64,000 bases of DNA from Hymenobacter arizonensis (GCF_900115775.1 NZ_FOXS01000001.1:1116001-1180000); one strand, 5' to 3'; shown: positions 25,314-33,687, counted from the first letter of the stretch. The notes: generated by a model not told the origin, from the letters alone. Made by a program: numbers and translations.

Positions 25314-26342
25314 TTACCGGGCCCGAGCTTTAACAACCTTCTTCCGCTGCAATTGCTCCCGCAGCAGCTGGTCAATTACGGCGGCGGTCTGGTCCTGGTA
25401 GTCCACTGCCACTGTGCCGTCGTGGTGCAGCCACTGGTCGACTTTATCCAGGTTTTTGTCTTTCAGACTCTTGATAACCGGTACGCCCATCTTCTCCAAT
25501 GCCGCGGCGTTGCACTGCTGCTCGTACTGCTGCTTCATGGGCATCACCAGCAGCTTCTTGCCGAGGTGCAAGGCTTCGGCCGGGGTCTCAAAACCTGCGC
25601 CGCACAGCACACCCGCCGAGCGGCTCATGCTGTCAAGAAACGCCGGACCATTCACGGGCCACACCTTCACGTTGCCGTAAGTAGCGGCGTCTTTGCTGTG
25701 CTTGCTGAACACTTCCCATTGCACGCGGCGACTCAGATGCTGCAGCCGCTCCACCAGAATCTCCTCCTCAAACGCTGGCAAATACACCGTGTAGTGCCCC
25801 TCATTCACCGGGCTCAACTCTCGCACCTGCTGCCGAATAACGGGCGTGAAAATGCCGGGCGCATACGCTTGAAAGTGAAACCCATACTGCGCCGTGCTGG
25901 GCGCATAGTGCTTTAGCACCGCCCGGCCGGCTGGGTCTTCCTCATCTGGCCGGGGCGCGCTGGCGTGCAGCACGGCGCTCTGGTGGCTGAGGGCCACGCA
26001 GGGCACCTCGCGCAGCTTGCAGGCCCAACTCGATACCGGCTCAAAGTCGCTGATGACCAAGTCGTAGCTCTCCACGGCCAGGTGCCGTATTTCACTCACA
26101 AACTTGGCTGAGTTGAACTGCCAAAAGGTTTTAACGAAGTTGATGCCGCCCTTTTTGCCAAACAAAAAGCCCATGCCCTGGGCACGGTACCTCACCTCGA
26201 AGGGCAGCGGCAGGTCGGCGGGCGGGCCGCTCACCAGAATATCGAGCTGGCTGCAGCGGGCCTGCAGCAGCGGCACCACGTCGAGGGCGCGGGTAAGGTG
26301 GCCGTTGCCGGTGCCTTGGATGGCGTAAAGTATTCGGGGCAT
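25314..26342 (-). CDS. Glycosyltransferase-like protein (MurG/GT28-like fold)
   Basis: 342 residues. The N-terminal ILYAIQGTGNGHLTRALDV is the nucleotide-sugar transferase loop seen in archaeal/bacterial MJ1255-like proteins. LVISDFEPVSSWAC closes the first Rossmann domain. The C-terminal domain has AGVLCGAGFETPAEALHLGKK, the donor-binding region (quoted in part: GAGFETPAEAL). It follows the LpxH-like gene by 47 bases on the same strand, so both are probably co-transcribed and act on an envelope lipid or glycan. Sugar donor and acceptor are unknown. Confidence 0.8.
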   Translation of the reverse strand: MPRILYAIQGTGNGHLTRALDVVPLLQARCSQLDILVSGPPADLPLPFEVRYRAQGMGFLFGKKGGINFVKTFWQFNSAKFVSEIRHLAVESYDLVISDFEPVSSWACKLREVPCVALSHQSAVLHASAPRPDEEDPAGRAVLKHYAPSTAQYGFHFQAYAPGIFTPVIRQQVRELSPVNEGHYTVYLPAFEEEILVERLQHLSRRVQWEVFSKHSKDAATYGNVKVWPVNGPAFLDSMSRSAGVLCGAGFETPAEALHLGKKLLVMPMKQQYEQQCNAAALEKMGVPVIKSLKDKNLDKVDQWLHHDGTVAVDYQDQTAAVIDQLLREQLQRKKVVKARAR

Positions 26343-26389
26343 TGATTCGGGGAAACTCGTTCTACGTCATTGTGCGCACAATGACCAGC

Positions 26390-27319
26390 TTATCTAATCT
26401 TGAATTCGGCCAGCAGCCCTTCCAGCAAAGCGGCCGGATTGGCGTCGGCCAGCTCCTCAGCTGCATCGGCGGCTTCGGCTTCGGGGGTTTGCAGCATGCG
26501 CGGGTCGTCGTTGTAGTAATACAGTTGCCAACCAGCTTCGAGCGTGTACTCCAGAGCGGTCAGGTTCTCGACCCAGTCGCCGGAGTTCAGGTAAATGACG
26601 TCGCCTTTCTCCGTGCTCAGGGTTTTGATTTCGGGTTGGTGAATGTGCCCGCAGGCCACGTAGCGGTAGCCTTCGTCGGCGGCAATGGTGGCGGCGGTTT
26701 CCTCGAAGTTGCTCACGGCGGCCACGGCGCTTTTCACCCGCTCCTTCACCAGCTTGGACAGCGCCACACGGGGCCGGCCCAGCTTGTCAAGCAGATAATT
26801 CACCGACCGGTTGATAAGAATTAGCAAGTCGTAGCCGTGCCCGCCCAGTTTGGCCAGCCAGCGCGAGTGCCGCATGGTCACGTCAAATACATCGCCGTGA
26901 AACAGCCAGGTGCGGCCGTGGGGCAGGTCGAGCACCAGCTTGTTGTCGAGCCGAAACTGCCCCAGCCGCAGGCCCGCAAACTTGCGCAGCAGCTCGTCGT
27001 GGTTGCCGGTCAGGTAATGGATTTTGGTGCCCTTGGCAGCCAGGCCGGCCAGGTAGCGCACCACCCGCATGTGGGCCGGCGGCCAGTAGTTTTTGCTGAA
27101 TTGCCAGATGTCCACGATGTCTCCGTTGAGCACCAGCACCTGCGGCCGAATGCTCTTGAGGTAGCGCAGCAGTTCCTTGGCGTGGCAGCCGTAGGTGCCC
27201 AAGTGCACGTCGCTAATCACGGCCACCTGCACGCGGCGCTTGCGGGGAATTTTTAGCTTTGGGACCCGCTCTGGGGCCATATTATCTGTTTCGGGCAATG
27301 CGAAATGATTTTTGCTCAT
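26390..27319 (-). CDS. UDP-2,3-diacylglucosamine diphosphatase-like metallophosphoesterase
   Basis: 310 residues from the ATG at 27319, the start that overlaps the preceding small gene as ATGA. The calcineurin-like motifs are in order: ISDVHLGTYG, LNGDIVDIW, LTGNHDELL, FHGDVFDV and ACGHIHQPEI. The arrangement and helical insert resemble LpxH-type enzymes of lipid A synthesis, but true LpxH is shorter (about 240 residues) and the C-terminal 50 acidic residues are extra. Middle gene of a three-gene unit with a membrane protein and a glycosyltransferase. Confidence 0.82.
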   Translation of the reverse strand: MSKNHFALPETDNMAPERVPKLKIPRKRRVQVAVISDVHLGTYGCHAKELLRYLKSIRPQVLVLNGDIVDIWQFSKNYWPPAHMRVVRYLAGLAAKGTKIHYLTGNHDELLRKFAGLRLGQFRLDNKLVLDLPHGRTWLFHGDVFDVTMRHSRWLAKLGGHGYDLLILINRSVNYLLDKLGRPRVALSKLVKERVKSAVAAVSNFEETAATIAADEGYRYVACGHIHQPEIKTLSTEKGDVIYLNSGDWVENLTALEYTLEAGWQLYYYNDDPRMLQTPEAEAADAAEELADANPAALLEGLLAEFKIR

Positions 27320-27552
27320 GCCGCGGCCGGGTGTGAGAACCGCGCCCCGCGCGAAGGCCCCGCCGACCGGCGCGGCCGAATAGCCGGGCCCGGCCGCCGC
27401 GCGGCGCCCAACTCGCCCCCGCCCCCAAACGCCGAGCGCAAGCTGACCAAGGTGTGCAGCCCAAACGCAACCCACAGCGCCAGCTGAAACAGTTCGTACA
27501 CGAGCCAACGCCCCAGGCGACGTAGCCCCGAAACCAACGCGGGAAAATACAT
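27316..27552 (-). CDS. Small membrane-associated protein, translationally coupled to the LpxH-like gene
   Basis: 78 residues. An amphipathic N-terminus (MYFPALVSGLRRLGRW) is followed by one hydrophobic stretch (LVYELFQLALWVAFGLH) and an Arg/Pro/Gly-rich tail. Its TGA overlaps the ATG of the next gene (ATGA at 27316-27319), the usual sign of coupled translation. This supports both genes' boundaries. No family recognised. It could anchor or localise the phosphoesterase; this is a guess from position only. Confidence 0.55.
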   Translation of the reverse strand: MYFPALVSGLRRLGRWLVYELFQLALWVAFGLHTLVSLRSAFGGGGELGAARRPGPAIRPRRSAGPSRGARFSHPAAA

Positions 27553-27785
27553 GGCAATTCGATAGGTGAATGATGGTTTTATCCTGTTCCCAAAATTCGG
27601 CCGCTGCCGTGTCCTGTTGGTTACGTTCGCATTACGCTTATATAAAGACTCGGGGCCTAAGTATATAATTTCTAAGTTTTCGGGTCTTTTCCGCCTTGTT
27701 TCAGGCGGTAGGTAGTTTCTTTGTAGGCTTATTAATTAATAGACCGACTTACATTTCCATTTACCTCTTTAGTTCAATCTCACCT

Positions 27786-28376
27786 ATGCCCACTTTTCCT
27801 CGTCTGGTTCGTAATCTTCTCGCCGTTGGCGTCCTGAGTGTACTGGCGGGCACTGCCATGGCCCAGCCCACCGGCAAGGCTGCCAAAGGCCGGCCCCGCT
27901 ACACGTTTGCCCAAAAAGACGCCGTGTCGCCCTACGTGAAGAACGTAACCAAAAACACCGACGAAGACCAGGAGGTCGACGGTTCTTTCACCCGCGTCGG
28001 CTACCGTTCCTATAATGACATGCTCACCGAAGTCGAAGCCCTGCGCAAGCTCAAGGACTGGGCCGATACCACCTACCAGCGCCGCCTTGCCGCCATTCCG
28101 CCCGGCGGCACTTTGGTGGTCACCATTCACCGCCAGGGCCCCCAAAACACCGAACTGTCCAACCTCACCCTCACCGTGACCGCCAAAGACGGCAAGGAAG
28201 TATTCGCCCAAACCCTGGCGCCCGGCACCGGCCGCTTCTTCGGCCGCGACCTCTACCAGGCCCAGCGCGCCATCCCCTTCCCCAAAATGGACGCCCAGGA
28301 ATTGAACGTGAGCATCCGCGACGCCAAGCTGTACCAGACATTTGACTACATCTTAGCGCTGCCTGTGGCTCAATAA
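27786..28376 (+). CDS. Secreted protein of unknown function
   Basis: 196 residues from the ATG at 27786, with a signal peptide cleaved at AMAQP (about residue 27). The mature chain has a basic start (KAAKGRPRYTFAQKDAV), a Tyr-rich SYNDMLTEVEALRKLKDW helix and a beta-rich second half (GGTLVVTIHRQGPQN). Upstream codons in the same frame lack a signal peptide in the right place. Not recognised; probably periplasmic. Confidence 0.7.
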   Translation: MPTFPRLVRNLLAVGVLSVLAGTAMAQPTGKAAKGRPRYTFAQKDAVSPYVKNVTKNTDEDQEVDGSFTRVGYRSYNDMLTEVEALRKLKDWADTTYQRRLAAIPPGGTLVVTIHRQGPQNTELSNLTLTVTAKDGKEVFAQTLAPGTGRFFGRDLYQAQRAIPFPKMDAQELNVSIRDAKLYQTFDYILALPVAQ

Positions 28377-28423
28377 CCACTTAAATTCAAACTGCAGCGA
28401 GCTTACTGATAGCAACTTGACAA

Positions 28424-28472
28424 CAAGGGCCACCATATTTACTAATTAATTTAGTAAATATGGTGGCCCTTG
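28424..28472 (+). terminator. Perfect 49-base palindrome, probable transcript end
   Basis: CAAGGGCCACCATATTTACT... folds on itself with 20 or more paired bases and an AATT-centred turn. There is no T-run after it, so termination is likely but not certain. It lies 48 bases after the secreted-protein gene and just before the promoter of the small peptide gene. Confidence 0.55.
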
Positions 28473-28495
28473 TTAATGCTATTGGGTTTAGTTAT

Positions 28496-28503
28496 TATCT
28501 TTG
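28496..28503 (+). promoter_or_regulatory. Promoter -7 element of the 39-residue peptide gene
   Basis: TATCTTTG, an exact TAnnTTTG match. A TTG at 28470-28472 lies 23 bases upstream, slightly wide for the usual spacing. The transcript would start near 28510. Confidence 0.55.
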
Positions 28504-28549
28504 GTATATCGCACGGTAGTCTCCCGCCAAAGCGTCGCTTGTAAAAAGC

Positions 28550-28581
28550 GAAGCCCCGGCTGGTGGAACAACCGGGGCTTC
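28550..28581 (+). other. Stable hairpin in the leader of the small peptide gene
   Basis: GAAGCCCCGG ... CCGGGGCTTC, a perfect 10-base stem with a 12-base loop, 39 bases before the ATG at 28621. No T-run follows, so it is more likely a leader structure or RNA-stability element than a terminator. Confidence 0.6.
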
Positions 28582-28620
28582 AAGAAGTGGGTGGAACGTA
28601 TACCCTAACTTCTGTCGAAG

Positions 28621-28740
28621 ATGAAACGGGAACGTGCGAAACAACTACTGCACGATTGGTGGAAACCAATTCTGCTGGGGTTTGTGAGCGGAGTGGCCAA
28701 GGATGTTATCCTCCTGCTGCTCGGTCACTACCTCAAGTAG
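28621..28740 (+). CDS. 39-residue membrane peptide
   Basis: The product starts MKRERAKQLLHDWWKPILLG and ends LLLLGHYLK before a TAG. It has a basic, Trp-containing amphipathic N-terminus and one hydrophobic helix of about 20 residues. Promoter, leader hairpin, coding region and terminator make a self-contained unit of about 270 bases. Size and shape resemble small membrane toxins of type I systems or small stress peptides, but no antisense RNA is demonstrated. Upstream and downstream genes are not related. No family recognised. Confidence 0.6.
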   Translation: MKRERAKQLLHDWWKPILLGFVSGVAKDVILLLLGHYLK

Positions 28741-28744
28741 TGGT

Positions 28745-28780
28745 AAGGGGTTGGGCCACGTGCCCGGCCCCTTATTTTTT
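28745..28780 (+). terminator. Intrinsic terminator of the small peptide gene
   Basis: AAGGGG-TT-GGGC-CACGT-GCCC-GG-CCCCTT stem followed by ATTTTTT. Confidence 0.8.
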
Positions 28781-28929
28781 GTACTTATGCAAATGTAGAA
28801 AACCTTTTTTACACTTCAACGCACCGCTGCATGGCACGGTTCGGCACCTAGGGCTTCTGAGCGCCAACAACCTGGGCAGCCCCAACACGATTTATACAAT
28901 AACCCGCCACCCGCAACCATATAAGCAGC

Positions 28930-30051
28930 ATGAAACGCAGAGTGGCTCTCCTATTTATGCTGGTGTTAGGGGCATTATGGGTAATGTTCAGCTCGCCCAC
29001 CTATCACTACCCCGCCCAACCGGAGCTGCGCCGCAAAGCCAACTACCTAAAACGGATAATCAGCACATCCTTAACCGATTCGTCCGACCTCGCGAAGCTG
29101 AGCGAGCTAAACCCCGAGTGGGCGCTGTTCTCTCTGTCGTTCGCGGTGTACGCCTTCACCAACATGGCAGAGCAAGACTCCTCCTTCCGGCGCGAGGCTG
29201 CGCAGTACACCGAGTTGGCCATTCAAAAAGTCCTGACCAATGACATCAGCGCCTTTTCACGCACAGCCAGCTCGCCCCCGTCTCGCCTCGACACTGCGAG
29301 CTCTGTGCTCTACCTGGGCCATCTTAATTTGATGTTTGGCTGTCACCGCCTGCTCAATCCCGCTTCGCACTACGCCGGTCTGCACGACACACTTTCCCGC
29401 ATTCTGCACGGGCGCTACCTCCGCAGTCCTTCCCACTGCCTGGAATCGTACCCCGGCCTAACCTGGATTCCCGACAACACCGTCGCACTGGCCTCGCTGG
29501 GCTTACACAGCCAGCTCACCGGCAGCCCCTACCGCCAGTATTGCACCCAGTGGGTTGCCTACGCCCGCCAGCACCTCACCGATGCGAGTTCGGGCTTGCT
29601 CGTATCCCGCCCCCGCACTTCCCAGCACGACGCCGAGGAACCCCGCGGTTCCATGCTCGGCTGGAGCATCTATTTCCTCTACCGCTTCAACCCCGCTTAC
29701 GCTGCCGAGCAATACCGCCTCTACAAAGAACACTTCAGCACCAACCTGGGCGTGGTGCAGTTGTATAAGGAACGGCCCGGCAGCTTCGCCATCACCCCCG
29801 GCGATGTCGACAGCGGCCCCCTGCTACTGGGCTACGGCATCCCCGCCACCGCTTTCGCCTTCGGCAATGCCGTGGCCCTGCGCGACTGGTCCAATGCCGA
29901 ACGCCTGCGCCGGGTCATCAGCATCGGCAGCCGCGAAGTGAAAACGGGAGACGAAGTCCGGTATGGTGTCCGCATGGTGGATTTGCCGGTGAGCCCTCTG
30001 GCGGAGGCGCTGCTGCTTCACGCTGAGACGATGGTGTCGTGGCGCCCCTAG
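28930..30051 (+). CDS. Membrane-anchored protein, possible alpha/alpha-barrel (linalool dehydratase-like)
   Basis: 373 residues. A single N-terminal hydrophobic anchor (VALLFMLVLGALWVMF) is followed by a helical domain. Motifs such as GLTWIPDNTVALASL, RGSMLGWSIYFLYRF and DVDSGPLLLGYG recall alpha/alpha-barrel proteins of the linalool dehydratase-isomerase group; the match is by eye and weak. Divergent in base use from nothing nearby. Alternative: a glycan-active alpha/alpha-barrel. Exported, facing the periplasm. Confidence 0.6.
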   Translation: MKRRVALLFMLVLGALWVMFSSPTYHYPAQPELRRKANYLKRIISTSLTDSSDLAKLSELNPEWALFSLSFAVYAFTNMAEQDSSFRREAAQYTELAIQKVLTNDISAFSRTASSPPSRLDTASSVLYLGHLNLMFGCHRLLNPASHYAGLHDTLSRILHGRYLRSPSHCLESYPGLTWIPDNTVALASLGLHSQLTGSPYRQYCTQWVAYARQHLTDASSGLLVSRPRTSQHDAEEPRGSMLGWSIYFLYRFNPAYAAEQYRLYKEHFSTNLGVVQLYKERPGSFAITPGDVDSGPLLLGYGIPATAFAFGNAVALRDWSNAERLRRVISIGSREVKTGDEVRYGVRMVDLPVSPLAEALLLHAETMVSWRP

Positions 30052-30075
30052 CGTATCCAAGAATTTATTGAGCTA

Positions 30076-30588
30076 CTACTTACGCAGCCGCACCCACTGC
30101 ACCGCCAGCACCGTCTTCGCATCCTGAAGCGGCTCAGAAACTAGCGCCTTCCAGCTGAGCTCTACCATCTCGATATTCTCGTTCTCCTCGGCCAGCCCGC
30201 CGCCCTCGCCGGTTTTGTCGCTTACCTCGGCGTAGTACACGGTGATAAGTTCGGAGCTGGTGCCCGGTGAAGGCCACATGTCCACAATTTTTTCCAGTTT
30301 GTCGACCTCGTAGCCCAGTTCCTCGTGAATCTCGCGGCGCACGGCGGTTTCGGGGGCTTCGTCGCCGTCTATCATGCCGGCGGCTATTTCCAGGATTTCC
30401 GCTTCGGGCCCGATGCGAAACTGCCGGGTGAGAACGTACACCTGCCGGGCTGTGTCATACACCAGCGCGGCCACGGCCTTACCTGGCGCAAACTGCTCGC
30501 GCTTGAGCTGCTTGTCGCCATCCTGCACAATTAGTTGGTTGACTTTATAATGGCCGTTGAAAACGCGGCTGCGCTCGATGATTTGCAT
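30076..30588 (-). CDS. Nudix hydrolase, ADP-ribose pyrophosphatase type
   Basis: 170 residues from the ATG at 30588. Upstream in-frame codons are low-complexity. The Nudix box is complete: Gly-x5-Glu-x7-Arg-Glu-x2-Glu-Glu-x-Gly, read as GMIDGDEAPETAVRREIHEE (partial). The QFRIGPEAEILEIAAG stretch before it and PSPGTSSELI after it are typical of ADP-ribose/ADP-sugar pyrophosphatases. Cytoplasmic clean-up of nucleotide sugars is the likely role. A TACTTTTG element on the minus strand at 30737-30744 could serve as promoter. Confidence 0.88.
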   Translation of the reverse strand: MQIIERSRVFNGHYKVNQLIVQDGDKQLKREQFAPGKAVAALVYDTARQVYVLTRQFRIGPEAEILEIAAGMIDGDEAPETAVRREIHEELGYEVDKLEKIVDMWPSPGTSSELITVYYAEVSDKTGEGGGLAEENENIEMVELSWKALVSEPLQDAKTVLAVQWVRLRK

Positions 30589-30767
30589 GGTGGGAAGAGA
30601 TGAGGAATTGGTACTCGTTTTGAAAAAACAGATGTTAATAGAACTCTGCGGCTGTTTGACCATTGCTTACTGTGGGAATAAGTGGATGGTTGGCTTCCGG
30701 GCTGGGCTGGGGAGATACCGAAGCTTATTTCTCACGCAAAAGTAGCCCAAGCGTCAGCCCAGTTCCG

Positions 30768-30944
30768 GGAACCTCACCCCCAACCCCTGTCCCGCGGAGA
30801 GGGGAGACTGACGATTAGTAGCGCGGACTTTTAGTCCGCGAGCTTTACGAGTGCCGGTAAATTTTACGCGGACTAAAAGTCCGCGCTACATCTCCGCCAC
30901 CGTGGCTCCCCTCTTTTTTGGAGAGGGGCCGGGGGTGAGGTTCC
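30768..30944. repeat. Palindromic repeat, family D, copy 3, with a family B repeat nested in its loop
   Basis: Outer arms GGAACCTCACCCCC... and ...GGGGGTGAGGTTCC enclose the family B element at 30818-30889. It occupies most of the 382-base gap between the Nudix and HAD genes; the rest shows nothing notable. The conserved GACTGACGATTA before the inner element matches the loop of copy 4. Confidence 0.92.
30818..30889. repeat. Palindromic repeat, family B, copy 2
   Basis: GTAGCGCGGACTTTTAGTCC... and its reverse complement around a 22-base loop. It lies wholly within the loop of the family D repeat, so it was inserted later or the two move as a unit. Confidence 0.92.
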
Positions 30945-30970
30945 CCGGGCTGGGCTAATGCAACGGGCAA

Positions 30971-31708
30971 TTATTCATTAGCAATAACGCGCAGCACATC
31001 CCCCAAGGGCTCCAAACTGGTAATTTCCTCCACATGCGCCAACGCCTTAACCGCACCTATCCTATTCAGCCACAGTGGCCGGATACCCACCGCCAAGGCC
31101 CCCAGCACATCGGCATGCCAATTGTCGCCCACCAGCACCGTTTCTTCAGGCCGCGCCGCCAGCCGCTCCAGCGCCGCCTGAAAGATGCGCGGGTTGGGCT
31201 TAGCCACTCCTACATCTTCCGATGTGATGAGCGCATCGACCAAGTCAGTCATTTGCAGGAACTCCAGCTTTTCTACCTGCTCCGCCGTGCGGTTATTGGT
31301 CACCACTCCGATGCGGTAATTAGGTTTCAACGCCTGTAGCAGGGCCAGTGCGCCGGCCACTGGTTGGCGGAGCAGCGGGTAGTTGGCTTGGTTGACCCGC
31401 ACAAACTCCGCAAATTCATCGGCCGTGGCTGCTGGCCAATACGGCGCCAGCAGCCTTTCGTACCGCAGGTGCCGTGCTTCATCAAACGTGCACAGCCCCG
31501 CCAGTGCCTGCCGATGATATTCTTCGAGCAAGTCGCTATAAAGCTGATAGAATCCTTCGAAATCGACTCCCTGAAAGAAGTTCAGCGGGCCAGCCGTGGC
31601 AAGAAGCGCCGCGCGGGCCGTCGCCGTATGGTCGAACAGGGTGTCATCTAAGTCGAATAAGATGGTAGTAGGGCGGTTTGCTGCCGGCATTATGGGGTTA
31701 GAATTCAC
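30971..31708 (-). CDS. HAD hydrolase, YjjG-type pyrimidine 5'-nucleotidase
   Basis: 245 residues. HAD motifs: I, LFDLDDTLFD with the nucleophile Asp; II, VVTNN; III/IV, KPNPRIF and VGDNWHADVLGA. The cap is helical and the LRYERLLAPYWP region fits the YjjG group, which dephosphorylates pyrimidine nucleotides including non-canonical ones. The first ATG at 31708 precedes a second possible ATG at residue 7. Cytoplasmic. Lies between two palindromic repeats, apparently monocistronic. Confidence 0.85.
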   Translation of the reverse strand: MNSNPIMPAANRPTTILFDLDDTLFDHTATARAALLATAGPLNFFQGVDFEGFYQLYSDLLEEYHRQALAGLCTFDEARHLRYERLLAPYWPAATADEFAEFVRVNQANYPLLRQPVAGALALLQALKPNYRIGVVTNNRTAEQVEKLEFLQMTDLVDALITSEDVGVAKPNPRIFQAALERLAARPEETVLVGDNWHADVLGALAVGIRPLWLNRIGAVKALAHVEEITSLEPLGDVLRVIANE

Positions 31709-31750
31709 TTACTGCTGTAACGCCGTGAGATGGACTCCACAATGTTAGGG

Positions 31751-31843
31751 CAGTAGCGCGGACTTTGCAGTCCGCGTCCCCGCGCCGTTCGTGGCTGGTT
31801 CGGGTATCCGCTGCAGACGCGGACTGCAAAGTCCGCGCTACTG
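31751..31843. repeat. Palindromic repeat, family B, copy 3 (covarying)
   Basis: CAGTAGCGCGGACTTTGCAG... pairs perfectly with ...CTGCAAAGTCCGCGCTACTG around a 41-base loop. The core GGACTTTTAGTCC of copies 1 and 2 is replaced by GGACTTTGCAGTCC with the matching change on the other arm. Confidence 0.9.
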
Positions 31844-32163
31844 CCCCCGCTACTGTTCGCGTGCCGGACGCCTACATATGTCGTATCTTTGCAAAACCCA
31901 GGGCCGCCGTCGGAGCAGCCCGCCGCCCGGCCGCGCCGGGCAAGCCCCGCGCCTCGGCTGCCTCCGCAAGTAAGCGCACCTCACTCCAACTTCTCTTCTT
32001 CAGGGAAAATGATGGCCTCCGACGAGCCGTCAGCCCCGCCCACGCCTGGCGCAGTCCGGCGTGGCCATGCCAGCCTATGCTAATACCATAGGCTCACCCC
32101 ACTACTTGCCCGGACCACTGTCCGCCAGCACCATAACAAAGTACCCCGTACCAAACAACACAC
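31844..32163 (+). promoter_or_regulatory. Promoter and long GC-rich leader of the RhlE-like helicase gene
   Basis: TATCTTTG at 31884-31891 is an exact -7 element, without a clear -33 TTG. It implies a leader of about 265 bases. The leader holds a very GC-rich segment at about 31905-31970 (GCCGCCCGGCCGCGCCGGGC) able to fold strongly. Long structured leaders are known for cold-induced helicase mRNAs in other bacteria; here this is inference. No gene in the 455-base gap. Confidence 0.45.
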
Positions 32164-33663
32164 ATGACGTTTGACGATTTAAATCTGATTGACCCCATCC
32201 TCAAAGCCCTTAAAGAGGAAGGATACACCACCCCCACTCCCATCCAGGAGCAAGCCATTCCCCACGTTCTCGAAGGCAAAGACCTCCTCGGCGTGGCCCA
32301 AACCGGCACCGGCAAAACGGCGGCCTTCACCGTGCCCATCCTCCAGGTATTGCACCGCACGGCCCAAGTTTCGAACCACGCCCCGCGCGCCATTCGCTGC
32401 CTCGTGCTCACGCCTACCCGCGAGCTGGCTATTCAAATCAACGAAAGCTTCGGCGCCTACGGCCGCCACCTGAGCCAGATTCGCCACACCGTAATCTTCG
32501 GCGGCGTAAGCCAGGGTTCGCAGGTGGCGCAGCTCAAGCGCGGCGTAGAAGTACTCATCGCCACTCCCGGCCGCCTGCTCGACCTCATGAACCAGGGCTT
32601 CGTGGACCTGCGCCAAATCGAAGTGTTCGTGCTCGACGAAGCCGACCGCATGCTCGACATGGGCTTCATCAACGATATCAAGCGCATCCTGCCCAAGCTG
32701 CCCACCAAGCGCCAGACCTTGTTCTTCTCGGCCACCATGCCCGGCCAGATTCAGGAGTTGGCCAGCACCATCCTGCGCCCCAACCCGGTGCGCGTGGCCG
32801 TAACGCCCGTCAGCAGTACCGCCGACACCGTTACCCAATCGGTGTTTCTGGTTGAAAACAACGACAAGCCCGCCCTGCTCCGCCACATCCTGCAGGACAA
32901 AGGCATTAAGCGCGTCCTCGTGTTCACCCGTACCAAGCACGGCGCCGATAAAGTGGTGAAGGCACTGGCCGCAAACCAGATTCCGGCCGAAGCCATTCAC
33001 GGCAACAAGTCGCAGAATCACCGCCAGCGGGCACTGTCGAACTTTAAAGCTGGCAGCACCCGCGTGCTGGTCGCCACCGACATTGCCGCTCGCGGCATCG
33101 ACGTCGACGAGCTGACCCACGTTATCAACTACGAAATCCCGAACGAGCCCGAAACCTACGTGCACCGCATTGGCCGCACTGGCCGAGCTGGCGCGTTTGG
33201 CACCGCTTTTTCCTTCGTGGAAGACGAGGAGCGCGCCTACCTGCAGGACATTCAGAAGCTCATCAGCCGTCAGATTGACGTTGAAGCCGAGCATCCCTTC
33301 GTATCGGGCCGCATCAAGCCCGTGATGCTGCACGGCAACGAGCGCATCATCCGGCCCAAGGGTCCGGCTGGTCGTCCGGCCCGCTCCGGCCCACGCGAAG
33401 GCGGTAACGGTGGCGGCCGTTCTGGCGGTGGCCAAAGCAGTGGCCGCTCCGGGGGCAGCAACGGCAGCAGCCACCGTGCCCCGGCTCCTGCCGGCGCGGG
33501 CACTGGCAGCTCCGATACCAACCGTCGCTTCGGGAGCGGTGGCGCCCGGGTTAATACTGGTGGCAGCGGCGCTAGCAGCGGCGGCACCGGTGGTGGTCGT
33601 CGCGACGGCGCCCGTCGGCCTTCCCGCCCCGATTCGGGTGGCCCGCGCCGTAGCTCTTTCTAA
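32164..33663 (+). CDS. DEAD-box RNA helicase, RhlE-like
   Basis: 499 residues. All helicase motifs are visible: Q-motif region TPTPIQEQAIP, AQTGTGKT, PTRELAIQI, DEAD in VLDEADRMLDMGF, SAT, VLVATDIAARGID and HRIGRTGRAG. From residue about 400 the tail is Gly/Ser/Arg-rich and disordered, as in RNA-binding tails of RhlE proteins. It unwinds RNA in ribosome assembly or mRNA decay. Followed by a strong terminator. A second DEAD-box gene lies at 60227. Confidence 0.93.
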   Translation: MTFDDLNLIDPILKALKEEGYTTPTPIQEQAIPHVLEGKDLLGVAQTGTGKTAAFTVPILQVLHRTAQVSNHAPRAIRCLVLTPTRELAIQINESFGAYGRHLSQIRHTVIFGGVSQGSQVAQLKRGVEVLIATPGRLLDLMNQGFVDLRQIEVFVLDEADRMLDMGFINDIKRILPKLPTKRQTLFFSATMPGQIQELASTILRPNPVRVAVTPVSSTADTVTQSVFLVENNDKPALLRHILQDKGIKRVLVFTRTKHGADKVVKALAANQIPAEAIHGNKSQNHRQRALSNFKAGSTRVLVATDIAARGIDVDELTHVINYEIPNEPETYVHRIGRTGRAGAFGTAFSFVEDEERAYLQDIQKLISRQIDVEAEHPFVSGRIKPVMLHGNERIIRPKGPAGRPARSGPREGGNGGGRSGGGQSSGRSGGSNGSSHRAPAPAGAGTGSSDTNRRFGSGGARVNTGGSGASSGGTGGGRRDGARRPSRPDSGGPRRSSF

Positions 33664-33687
33664 AGAGCTTTTTTAGCGTAATTGATA

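Noticed and set aside
30768..30944. Possible CRISPR array
   Set aside because: Repeats here are single inverted pairs, with no series of equal direct repeats and spacers.
32179..33474. Open frame of 431 codons on the minus strand
   Set aside because: Antisense to the RhlE-like helicase gene, whose motifs are complete on the plus strand.
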